This document shows positions 25,965-34,693 of a DNA stretch of 64,000 bases, in pieces. The position numbers and the translations under genes were made by a program. This stretch comes from Roseobacter weihaiensis. Lineage in GTDB: Bacteria > Pseudomonadota > Alphaproteobacteria > Rhodobacterales > Rhodobacteraceae. The stretch lies in assembly GCF_020622345.1 (NCBI RefSeq), contig NZ_JACNMO010000010.1:1-64000 (forward strand), given 5' to 3'. The notes below the pieces were generated by a model. It was given only the letters and a program-made list of their open reading frames with translations, was not told the origin of the DNA and did not search any database. Position 1 is the stretch's first letter; each line of letters starts with the position of its first letter.

Positions 25965-26987
25965 CTAGCCCTTCTTGAGGATTCGGTTGCCCAACAGCTC
26001 CGCGATCTGCACGGCATTGAGCGCGGCCCCTTTGCGCAGGTTGTCGGAGACGCACCACAGGTTCAGCCCATTGTCGATCGTGCTGTCCTGTCGGATACGG
26101 CTGATGAAGGTGGCAAAATCGCCCACACATTCCACCGGTGTCACGTAGCCGCCGTCTTCGCGTTTGTCGATCACCATGACACCGGGGGCTTCGCGCAGGA
26201 TCTCGCGGGCCTCATCTTCGTCCAGATGATCTTCAAATTCGATGTTCACCGCCTCAGAGTGACCGACAAAGACCGGCACCCGCACGCAGGTCGCCGTGAC
26301 CTTGATCTTTGGATCCACGATCTTTTTCGTCTCGGCCACCATCTTCCACTCTTCCTTGGTGGAGCCGTCCTCCATGAAGCTGTCGATATGCGGGATCACG
26401 TTGAAGGCGATCTGCTTGGTAAACTTTTTCGGCGGTTTGTCATCGGTCGGGTTGTAGATCGATTTGGTCTGATCCCAGAGCTCGTCCGCGCCTTCCTTGC
26501 CTGCGCCCGACACCGACTGGTAGGTGGAAACAACCACGCGCTTGATCGTCGCGCGGTCGTGCAGCGGTTTCAGCGCCACGACCATTTGTGCTGTCGAGCA
26601 GTTGGGGTTGGCGATGATGTTCTTTTTCGCATAGCCCTCGATAGCATCGGCATTCACCTCGGGTACGATCAGCGGGACATCCGGATCATAGCGGTAGAGC
26701 GACGAGTTATCGATCACCACACAGCCGGCCTTGGCGGCCCCGGGCGCGTATTTCTTGGTTGCCTCGGAGCCCACGGCAAAAAGTGCGATGTCCCAGCCGG
26801 TGAAATCGAACGTGTCGAGGTCCTTCGTCTTGAGCGTCTTCTCGCCAAAGCTCACTTCCGTGCCCAGCGACTTGCGCGAGGCAAGCACCGTGATCTCATC
26901 CACCGGGAAGTGGCGTTCGGCAAGGATGTTCAGCATTTCGCGGCCCACATTGCCTGTGGCACCCGCAATAACGACGCGGTAACCCAT
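25965..26987 (-). CDS. asd: Aspartate-semialdehyde dehydrogenase
   Basis: A 340-residue enzyme that reduces aspartyl phosphate to aspartate semialdehyde, the branch point to lysine/diaminopimelate, threonine and methionine. It shows the NADP-binding VVIAGATGNVGREML, the active-site Cys in IIANPNCSTAQMVVAL, the STYQSVSGAGKEG loop, and the catalytic His region VFVGHSEAVNIEF. The ATG at 26987 matches the family N-terminus; the frame is open upstream but that part is not homologous. The region between its stop and the EamA remnant (25807-25964) holds nothing I recognise. Confidence 0.97.
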   Translation of the reverse strand: MGYRVVIAGATGNVGREMLNILAERHFPVDEITVLASRKSLGTEVSFGEKTLKTKDLDTFDFTGWDIALFAVGSEATKKYAPGAAKAGCVVIDNSSLYRYDPDVPLIVPEVNADAIEGYAKKNIIANPNCSTAQMVVALKPLHDRATIKRVVVSTYQSVSGAGKEGADELWDQTKSIYNPTDDKPPKKFTKQIAFNVIPHIDSFMEDGSTKEEWKMVAETKKIVDPKIKVTATCVRVPVFVGHSEAVNIEFEDHLDEDEAREILREAPGVMVIDKREDGGYVTPVECVGDFATFISRIRQDSTIDNGLNLWCVSDNLRKGAALNAVQIAELLGNRILKKG

Positions 26988-27082
26988 CTGTTTTGCTCCA
27001 GTATAGAAAGGGATGGTCCGCGCCTCATATACCGCTCTGCGTGCTGTGGAAAGAGGGGGCGTGCGCGCAAAGCGGCCCGCAT

Positions 27083-27102
27083 TCGCCCGAGGGCGATTTT
27101 TT
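27083..27102 (+). terminator. Terminator-like hairpin in the DUF3095 leader
   Basis: TCGCCCGAGGGCGA is a self-complementary 14-mer followed directly by six T. On the plus strand this reads as a short intrinsic terminator (five to six pairs). No rightward gene precedes it; it lies between the asd start and the DUF3095 start at 27143, so it would act on a leader or small RNA. Confidence 0.45.
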
Positions 27103-27142
27103 GTGTTAGGCTGCTCACAGATGACAAGGCGCGGGCCGACGG

Positions 27143-28294
27143 ATGACTGCAACAAACACAGCCTGCGCATTCTACGACAGCCTGCCGCGCGAAAGCGCCT
27201 TTGCACAACTGACCCAGGATCAGCGCTACCATCCTTTGCCCGGCGATTGGTCTGTCGGGGTGGCCGATATCGTCAATTCCACTCATGAGGTTGCTGCCGG
27301 GCGCTACAAGACCGTCAACATGGTTGGGGCCGCGATCATCTCGGCCGTGATGAATGCGCACCGGGGCCGGGCCTTTCCCTTTGTCTTTGGCGGTGATGGC
27401 GCAGGCTTTGCTGTCAGCGCGCAGCAGGTCGCGGCTGCCCGGTCGGCGTTGGCTGCCGTGGCAACCTGGGCGCAGGCGGAGTTTCAGATCACCATGCGGG
27501 TTGCACTGGTGCCCGTCAGCGATGTGCGCGCGGCAGGTCATGACGTGCGCGTGGCGCGGTTTCAGGCCTCGGAAGGGGCGGATTATGCGATGTTCTCCGG
27601 CGGCGGCCTGCTTTGGGCCGAAGCCGAGATGAAGGCCGGGCGCTTTGTGATCGAGAGCGCACCGCCCGGCGCCACGCCTGACCTGACCGGGTTGTCGTGC
27701 CGCTGGGCGCATATGCCGGCCCGTCACGGGACCATTCTATCGCTGGTCGTGGCGGCGGCGCCCGAGGCTCATCCGAAAGATGTGGCCGGGGTCTACAGCG
27801 ATGTGGTCGAGATCGCCGCCGGTCTTGAACGGGGCGGGCATCCTGCACCACGTGTCGGGATGCAGGCCCGCTGGCCACCTGCGGGCGCTACGCTTGAGGC
27901 GCATGCGGCCCGCGGCACAAAGAGCGTCAGCGCGGCAAAACGGCGTGCTCTCTTTGAAACCTTGATGGCGTGGCTGCTGATCCGCACAGGGCTCAAGGTC
28001 GGTGGGTTTGACGCGCGCCGCTATGCCCGCGTGGTTGCCGCCAATGCAGATTTTCGCAAGCTGGACGACGGGTTGAAAATGACCCTCGACTGCGATCCGC
28101 AGACCCACGAGCGGCTGGACGCCCGGCTGTCGCAGGCTGCAGCGGACGGGTTGATCCGCTACGGCATCGCTACCCAGGACGAGGCCATGATGACCTGCAT
28201 TGTCCCCTCGATCCTGACGGACGATCATCTGCATTTTATCGACGGGGCGGCGGGGGGTTACACGCAGGCCGCGACCCGAATGAAAGGGCGCTAG
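27143..28294 (+). CDS. DUF3095 protein, nucleotidyl-cyclase-like
   Basis: A 383-residue cytosolic protein of the DUF3095 family. The N-terminal half has a class-III-cyclase/GGDEF-like layout: VADIVNST (residues 40-47, metal-binding Asp position D42) and FVFGGDGAGF (residues 81-90), like the GGDEF-type hairpin with one acid. The C-terminal half has a helical part (KRRALFETLMAWLLIRTG) and RKLDDGLKMTLDCDP. Activity is unproven; the layout suggests cyclic-nucleotide chemistry or a degenerate relative. The TAG stop interlocks with the stop of the opposing aldolase gene. Confidence 0.85.
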   Translation: MTATNTACAFYDSLPRESAFAQLTQDQRYHPLPGDWSVGVADIVNSTHEVAAGRYKTVNMVGAAIISAVMNAHRGRAFPFVFGGDGAGFAVSAQQVAAARSALAAVATWAQAEFQITMRVALVPVSDVRAAGHDVRVARFQASEGADYAMFSGGGLLWAEAEMKAGRFVIESAPPGATPDLTGLSCRWAHMPARHGTILSLVVAAAPEAHPKDVAGVYSDVVEIAAGLERGGHPAPRVGMQARWPPAGATLEAHAARGTKSVSAAKRRALFETLMAWLLIRTGLKVGGFDARRYARVVAANADFRKLDDGLKMTLDCDPQTHERLDARLSQAAADGLIRYGIATQDEAMMTCIVPSILTDDHLHFIDGAAGGYTQAATRMKGR

Positions 28295-29061
28295 GCTGGC
28301 TTCCACCTTGCGACGGAGGCTTTTGCGCCGTTGAGCAAAAGCGCGATGTCCATCGCCACCGCCACAAACCGCGCACCCGCCTCCAGTGAGGACTGGACCA
28401 TGGCCTCATCCGAGGTCAGGATGCCTGCAGCCTTGCCGGTGTCACTGATCCGCCTGATCGCGTCCAGAATGGTGGTCTGCATGTCCGGGTGCATGGTCTG
28501 GCCCAGATATCCCAGACTGGCCGAGAGATCTGCCGGGCCGATAAAAACGCCATCCACACCGTCGACGGCCAGGATCTCGTCGAGATTGTCCAGGCCGGTT
28601 TTGTTCTCGACCTGCACCAGCAGGCTGATCTGGGCGTCCGCCGTGGGGCCGTAATTCTCCATCTGACCGAAGTCCGAGACGCGACCCACGGCATAGCCCA
28701 CCCCGCGTGTGCCATGCGGCGGATAGCGACAGGCGCGTACCAGGTCGCGGGCCTGATCCGCTGTTTCGACCATCGGGACCAGCACGGTCTGCGCTCCGAC
28801 ATCCAGGACCTGCTTGATGATCCAGGTCTCGCCCACGGGGACCCGCACGACAGGATGGCTGGTGCTGCCTTTCAGCGCGATCATCTGATCCCGGATCGAA
28901 CGGATATCATTGGGCGAATGCTCTCCGTCGATCAGCAGCCAGTCAAACCCCGCCTGACCCATGATCTCGGCGGTATAGCCTTCCGCCAGGCTCATCCAGC
29001 ACCCGAAAAGCGTCTCCCCCTCTACCAGAGCTTTCTTGAATGTATTCAGCGGGGCGGGCAT
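28291..29061 (-). CDS. HpcH/HpaI-family aldolase
   Basis: A 256-residue class-II pyruvate-dependent aldolase. Family features: GFDWLLIDGEHSPND (catalytic His), VGETWIIKQVLDVGAQTVLVPMV, the metal-binding Glu in LVQVENKTGL and Asp in GVFIGPADLSASLG. Members cleave 4-hydroxy-2-oxo acids to pyruvate and an aldehyde; this one is close in style to 4-hydroxy-2-oxoheptanedioate aldolase, but no aromatic degradation genes are adjacent. The ATG at 29061 follows AAAGGAT. It overlaps the DUF3095 gene tail-to-tail by four bases. Confidence 0.92.
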   Translation of the reverse strand: MPAPLNTFKKALVEGETLFGCWMSLAEGYTAEIMGQAGFDWLLIDGEHSPNDIRSIRDQMIALKGSTSHPVVRVPVGETWIIKQVLDVGAQTVLVPMVETADQARDLVRACRYPPHGTRGVGYAVGRVSDFGQMENYGPTADAQISLLVQVENKTGLDNLDEILAVDGVDGVFIGPADLSASLGYLGQTMHPDMQTTILDAIRRISDTGKAAGILTSDEAMVQSSLEAGARFVAVAMDIALLLNGAKASVARWKPA

Positions 29062-29224
29062 GGGCGATATCCTTTCGGGCTGTGCTTTTCCCGCAGTGTA
29101 GGGGGATTGCCACAAAGAAGGCCAGAGCCGCCGGCGCGTGTATTTTATATTGGAGCAATCCCTAAAGGGCCGTTAGGGTCACGGGAATTACAAGCGTTCA
29201 GACGGGCGCATTTTGAGGTTTGAT

Positions 29225-29584
29225 ATGGCTGACAATATTCACCCGATGGCACCGCACCACCTGCCCCCTTTTTTCTCTGGTCCTGACGGTGGAGATTCGC
29301 TGTTTACGATCATGATCTTTGTGGTCGTGGGGGCCATTCTGCTCTTGGGCGTGCTCTATTTCACGCTGCACTCCCTGCCGGAGCGGATGGCGCACAAGGG
29401 CAATGCAACACAGCTCCAGCTTATCAGCATCCTGTGCATTCTGGCGCTCTTTACCCACAACAACATCTTCTGGGTCATCGCGTTGGTGTTGGCAGCCTTT
29501 CGCCCGCCTGATTTTGCCACGCCGTTGAATTCAATGGCAGATTCGCTGCAGAAAATTGTCAGTCGGGACCGTCCAGATGATTGA
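29225..29584 (+). CDS. Small inner-membrane protein, DUF3302/YiaW-like
   Basis: A 119-residue protein with two hydrophobic helices (about residues 28-52 and 71-90). The middle matches the DUF3302 pattern: a helix ending in LHSLPERMAHKGN, then a second helix and RPPDF. In Escherichia coli yiaW (DUF3302) precedes yiaV (HlyD-like); the same order occurs here. The ATG at 29225 follows a GAGG site. It overlaps the HlyD-family gene by eight bases, so the products are almost certainly made together. Confidence 0.72.
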   Translation: MADNIHPMAPHHLPPFFSGPDGGDSLFTIMIFVVVGAILLLGVLYFTLHSLPERMAHKGNATQLQLISILCILALFTHNNIFWVIALVLAAFRPPDFATPLNSMADSLQKIVSRDRPDD

Positions 29585-30809
29585 GCTTTTCCTCTGTTCG
29601 CTGGTCACGATCCTGCCCGATTACCTGCTGCGCCGCCGTTTCCAGGGCAAACGGTTTGGCGAACATATCACCTTTTTCACCGTCTGGTACGAGCTGCGCT
29701 GGGGCATCACCATGTGCGCGATGCTGACAATCACTCTCGTCACGATTGTGTTTTACTATCACCCGTCGACCTCCAATGTCGTCTCTTACTTCAGAACCGT
29801 GACTATTCTGTCGGAATCCGCCGGGCGGGTGGATGAGGTCTTTGTGCGCAACAATCAACGGATCGAGGCGGGGGACCCGATCTTCACTCTCGATAGCAGT
29901 CGCCAGCAAGCCTCACGCGACACGGCCCTGCGCCGGATCGACGAGGTCGACGCGGCCCTTGTTCTCGCACAGGCAGACCGGGCCGCAGCAATCGCCGCAG
30001 TCGAACAGGCAGAGGCAGAGTACCAGCAGACCTCTGACGATCTTGACCGGCGCCGGACGCTGCAGGCCGGTGGCTCTACCGTTGTGTCTCAACGAGACGT
30101 CGAAGTGCTGGAAAACCAACTGGCCGCACAGCAGGGTGCGATCGATGCGGCGCGGGCGCAGGTGGCGTCGGTGGATGCTAACACGGCTATCGCGCTTCCT
30201 GCGCAGCGCGCCAGTGCCGAAGCGGCCTTGGCGCAAGCCGAGGTGGAGATCGAAAAGATGACCGTTTATGCCGGGACCTCGGGCACGGTGGAACAATTCG
30301 CCCTGCAGGTCGGCGATATCGTGAACCCGATCCTGCGCCCTGCCGGGATACTGGTGCCGACGGGCTCGGGCGAGGGCCGGTTTCAGGCCGGGTTTCCACA
30401 GATTTCCACGCAGGTGATAAAAGCTGGTGGCGTGGCCGAGATTATGTGCATCTCCAAACCCTTCACGATTATTCCCATGGTGATCGTTGAGGTGCAGGAC
30501 GTGATTGCAGCCGGTCAAATCCGGCCTTCCGATGCTTTGATCGACGCGCAGGTGCAAAGTGCCCCCGGCACGATTGTCGCCATATTGGAGCCTCTTTACG
30601 CCGGTCAAACCGATGACATCCCGCCAGGAAGTCGCTGTACGGCGAATGCCTACACGAGCAATCACGCGCGGCTCAGCGAACCTGATATCGGCTTTGGGCA
30701 GTCGGTCTTCCTGCATGTGGTGGATACGGTTGGGGTGATCCACGCGGCCGGGTTGCGAATCCGGTCGCTGTTGCTGCCCCTGCAGACGTTGGTGCTGACC
30801 GGCCATTAG
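29577..30809 (+). CDS. HlyD-family membrane fusion protein (YiaV-like)
   Basis: A 410-residue periplasmic adaptor anchored by a transmembrane helix at about residues 45-65 (ITMCAMLTITLVTIVFYY). A lipoyl half (SESAGRVDEVFVRNNQRIEAGDPIF) leads into a long alpha-hairpin coiled coil (about 110-230, rich in Ala, Glu and Gln: AAIAAVEQAEAEYQQ) and the second lipoyl half (VYAGTSGTVEQFALQVGD). Such proteins bridge inner-membrane exporters to the outer membrane; no exporter is adjacent except the small DUF3302-like protein. The ATG at 29577 overlaps the preceding stop. Confidence 0.9.
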   Translation: MIELFLCSLVTILPDYLLRRRFQGKRFGEHITFFTVWYELRWGITMCAMLTITLVTIVFYYHPSTSNVVSYFRTVTILSESAGRVDEVFVRNNQRIEAGDPIFTLDSSRQQASRDTALRRIDEVDAALVLAQADRAAAIAAVEQAEAEYQQTSDDLDRRRTLQAGGSTVVSQRDVEVLENQLAAQQGAIDAARAQVASVDANTAIALPAQRASAEAALAQAEVEIEKMTVYAGTSGTVEQFALQVGDIVNPILRPAGILVPTGSGEGRFQAGFPQISTQVIKAGGVAEIMCISKPFTIIPMVIVEVQDVIAAGQIRPSDALIDAQVQSAPGTIVAILEPLYAGQTDDIPPGSRCTANAYTSNHARLSEPDIGFGQSVFLHVVDTVGVIHAAGLRIRSLLLPLQTLVLTGH

Positions 30810-30843
30810 GACCTCTTTTGTGGACACTTGGGCTGTTATCTGA

Positions 30844-30869
30844 CGCAAAACGCCCTGCCGCAAAACGCC
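30844..30869. repeat. Direct repeat CGCAAAACGCC twice
   Basis: An 11-base repeat (30844-30854 and 30859-30869) lies in the short space between the convergent HlyD and winged-helix genes. The second copy is followed by TTTGGGCGG, giving weak pairing with GCC stretches, so it may be part of a poor bidirectional terminator. Confidence 0.4.
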
Positions 30870-30904
30870 TTTGGGCGGTGTCGATCCTTCGGGGGCTGCT
30901 TTGG

Positions 30905-31609
30905 CTAGATGACCTTGATGACATCCTTGTCGATGGCCAGCATATAGCCGCGCCGGGCGATGTTTTTGACCAGCAACTCCGACACAATCTGATTGCCAAG
31001 GGTATCGCGCAAGCGTTTGATTCGCGTCGCCCCCGCTGCCTCATCGCAATCCACCGCGCTGCGGCCTGAGATCATCCCCTCGATTTCCGAACCCGAAAGC
31101 ACGTCGTCATCCATGCGTGCCTCGGCCAGCACCGACATCGTTTCCATCGCGGCATCGGTCAGTTTGAAGCCCAGATTGTTGAGATAGACTGTGTTTTCCT
31201 CGCGGCTGATGAGCAGGGAGTTGACCTGAATGCCTGCGCGTTCAATCTGCGCCATGCGGCGATTGAATACCACCAGCAGCACCAGAAAGATCAGGGCAGC
31301 CACCAGCATGGCGGTGGCAAAGACCAGCAACACAAAAATGACCAGCCGGTAGCTGGCCAGCGTGTCTGAAAAGGCGGTGCCGGATTGGGCAAGGATTTCC
31401 AGCAGCTTGACCTCGGAGGGGGCGGTCAGGTTGTCGTTCTCCACAAAAATCCGCTCGACCCGCGCGTTGAAGGCATTGGCATCGGGAAGTGTCCAGAACA
31501 GGACAGCCGCCGCAATCATCAGAATGGCCACAATGCCCGTGATGCCAAAGGTCACGGTCCGCCCGCCGGATCGACGCATGTCAGAAGCGGAGGTAGTTAC
31601 GTCCTGCAC
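30905..31609 (-). CDS. Membrane protein with C-terminal OmpR-type winged-helix domain
   Basis: A 234-residue protein. Two membrane helices (about 21-39 and 90-115) flank a predicted periplasmic loop of about 50 residues. After the second helix comes a cytosolic part whose residues about 145-230 follow the OmpR/PhoB winged-helix pattern: LTDAAMETMSVLAEA (helix 1), a middle region, RIKRLRDTLG (recognition helix, 197-206) and the wing RRGYMLAID (219-227). This gives a ToxR/CadC-like membrane regulator with the DNA-binding domain at the other end of the chain. It overlaps the upstream small secreted-protein gene by 29 bases. Confidence 0.75.
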   Translation of the reverse strand: MQDVTTSASDMRRSGGRTVTFGITGIVAILMIAAAVLFWTLPDANAFNARVERIFVENDNLTAPSEVKLLEILAQSGTAFSDTLASYRLVIFVLLVFATAMLVAALIFLVLLVVFNRRMAQIERAGIQVNSLLISREENTVYLNNLGFKLTDAAMETMSVLAEARMDDDVLSGSEIEGMISGRSAVDCDEAAGATRIKRLRDTLGNQIVSELLVKNIARRGYMLAIDKDVIKVI

Positions 31610-31868
31610 TTTCTTTCCTTTCTGCCAGCCCGCTCTGATCGAAGACCGACATCACATTGAGCAGTGTCCATCCTTGTGCGGCGAGGCGCGCCGATAGCTC
31701 GGCCTCGGCAGCCTGTACCGAGCACTGCGAGATTTCCGCCACACCGTAGTGCAGGCGCAGCGGGTCATCCTGCTTGGCCTTGTAATCAGCATAGCACTCT
31801 GCCGCATGCCCCGGTTTTGCCCCGGCGGTCAAGGCGATCAGCGTGAAAGTCAGGAGGATGTGTCTCAT
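31581..31868 (-). CDS. Small secreted protein
   Basis: A 95-residue protein with a clear signal peptide (RHILLTFTLIALTAGAKPGHA, cut near AHA-AECYAD). The mature part of about 72 residues has two Cys (AECYAD, SQCSVQ), which may form one disulfide. No family is recognised. The gene is upstream of, and overlaps by 29 bases, the membrane winged-helix protein, so the two are co-transcribed and the secreted product might be the signal or partner of the periplasmic loop (inference). Confidence 0.75.
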   Translation of the reverse strand: MRHILLTFTLIALTAGAKPGHAAECYADYKAKQDDPLRLHYGVAEISQCSVQAAEAELSARLAAQGWTLLNVMSVFDQSGLAERKESAGRNYLRF

Positions 31869-32038
31869 ATGTCAAATCTGCGCGGGATGGGCGGAGTATT
31901 CAATAACAAAAGGGGTTTAGCCGCGACGCTATCTGATAACAGCGCAACGTTATTGCCTGTCGGGGCAGGGTCGCCCCAGATTGAGAGCACCACGGCATTC
32001 ACCCTGGATGCTCAACAACGGCAAGAAAGGACTTTCTC

Positions 32039-32536
32039 ATGACACGCAGGTTTATCGCCATTGTGGTCGGGGCTGCTGTGGCTGTGACAGCGATCGGAAA
32101 CGCGCCCGCACGGGCGGATGACGATGTGGCGCGCGCGCTGGCCGCGATTGTGGGTCTTGCAGTTGTCGGCAAGGTGATCAGCGACCGCCTGGAGGATGAT
32201 AATTACGGTGATGTGATCACACGGCGCTACGACAACCGCGACATATATGCGGCGCCCTCTTTGCGCAGACCGGACAGTATGATTCGCAGGGTAGATCCAA
32301 GGCCGCTGCCCCGGCGTGTGGCAAAGAGATTGTTACCGGGACACTGCCTGCGCAGCTTTGACACGCGCGACGGGCGCTACCGTATCTTCGGCAAGCGCTG
32401 CCTTGAGCGGAACTATGACTACACCCGGTCTCTGCCACGCGCGTGCAAGGTGAGTTTCCGCGCCAACCAAAAGAAACGCCATGGCTATGATGCCAGGTGC
32501 CTGCGCCATGAAGGATACCAGTTGGCCCGCCGCTAA
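32039..32536 (+). CDS. Secreted basic protein of unknown function
   Basis: A 165-residue protein with a signal peptide (MTRRFIAIVVGAAVAVTAIG, cut near ARA-DDDV). The mature part has a short hydrophobic stretch (ALAAIVGLAVVGKVI), a central Arg- and Pro-rich region, and a C-terminal part with four Cys (GHCLRSF, KRCLERN, RACKVSF, ARCLRHE) that could make two disulfides. I do not recognise a named family. It is followed by two intrinsic terminators, so it forms its own unit. Confidence 0.8.
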   Translation: MTRRFIAIVVGAAVAVTAIGNAPARADDDVARALAAIVGLAVVGKVISDRLEDDNYGDVITRRYDNRDIYAAPSLRRPDSMIRRVDPRPLPRRVAKRLLPGHCLRSFDTRDGRYRIFGKRCLERNYDYTRSLPRACKVSFRANQKKRHGYDARCLRHEGYQLARR

Positions 32537-32585
32537 GGACGGGTCGATCCAAGGCCGGGTGGGATCCCTGATCCGGTCTTGACCT

Positions 32586-32621
32586 GAGGGGGCGACGTTC
32601 GGGCGTTTCCCCCTCTTTTTT
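32586..32621 (+). terminator. Intrinsic terminator after the secreted-protein gene
   Basis: GAGGGGG (32586-32592) pairs with CCCCCTC (32609-32615) around a 16-base loop with a small inner helix, and six T follow. It lies 50 bases after the stop at 32536. Confidence 0.75.
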
Positions 32622-32631
32622 AACGAGTAAT

Positions 32632-32661
32632 GCGCCTCCGCCGACGCGGGGGCGCGTTTTT
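32632..32661 (+). terminator. Second intrinsic terminator, tandem with the first
   Basis: GCGCCTCCGC (32632-32641) pairs with GCGGGGGCGC (32646-32655) with one G-U pair, a four-base loop, then G and five T. Together with the preceding hairpin it isolates the secreted-protein unit from rnhB. Confidence 0.8.
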
Positions 32662-32741
32662 GGGTGTGTTGGCCAAAGAATTTGCCGTCTCGGCCTTGCC
32701 ATCCCCCTTGTGCTGATGGGCGGAACGTTGGATGACAAGGC

Positions 32742-33335
32742 ATGGGACCGGATTTCAGGATGGAAGAGGCGGCGATGACTGCGGGGGCGGCTCGTGTTGC
32801 CGGGGTGGACGAGGTCGGGCGCGGGCCTCTTGCCGGGCCGGTAATGGCGGCCGCCGTGATCCTTGATCCTGACCGGATCCCGGAGGGGCTGAACGATTCC
32901 AAACAGCTGTCGGTGAAACGGCGGGGGGCCTTGGCGGAGATGTTGCACGCCAGCGCCCGGATCGGCATCGGGCTGGCCACGGTCGAGGAGATCGAACAGC
33001 ACAACATTCTGCGGGCCAGCCATATCGCCATGCAGCGGGCCATCGCCAATCTGCCGGTCTTGCCGGATCACGTGTTGATCGATGGGTCGATGGTCCCGCG
33101 CGGGCTCAACATCCCCGCACAACCTGTGGTCAAAGGTGACACGCGCTGTGTGTCCATTTCTGCCGCGTCAATCGTGGCCAAAATCGCCCGCGACAGGGTG
33201 ATGGTGGATTTGGCGCAACAGCATCCCGGATATGGGTGGGAGACAAACATGGGATATGGATCAAAAAGCCACATGTCTGCGCTCCAAAATCTTGGGGTCA
33301 CCCCACACCATAGACGAACCTTCAAACCGGTACAC

Positions 33336-33356
<21 letters not shown>
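32742..33356 (+). CDS. rnhB: Ribonuclease HII
   Basis: A 204-residue enzyme that nicks RNA-DNA hybrids and removes ribonucleotides from DNA. The catalytic acids are visible in VAGVDEVGRGPLAGPV (DEVGRG, first Asp-Glu pair), HVLIDGSMVP (Asp) and ARDRVMVDLAQQHPGY (Asp near the C-terminal third). The start at 32742 (MGPDFRMEEA) agrees with Roseobacter relatives having PDF near the N-terminus; an ATG at 32760 is possible. It lies directly upstream of ccrM, and the ccrM control region begins inside its last codons. Confidence 0.95.
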
Positions 33357-34561
<1,205 letters not shown>

Positions 34562-34637
34562 CGGCTCTCACCTTCAACCAACACCGCCGGTGCCTGTGGC
34601 CTTCTGAACGAGGCTGCCTGTAAGGGGCACCCCCCTA

Positions 34638-34668
34638 AACCCCGCCTTCCCATGGCGGGGTTCTTTTT
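34638..34668 (+). terminator. Intrinsic terminator after ccrM
   Basis: AACCCCGCC (34638-34646) pairs perfectly with GGCGGGGTT (34654-34662) around a seven-base loop, followed by C and five T. It ends the ccrM transcript 77 bases after the stop and separates it from the convergent alkB gene. Confidence 0.92.
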
Positions 34669-34693
34669 GTGGCGTGGGCCAGCCTCAAAACGC

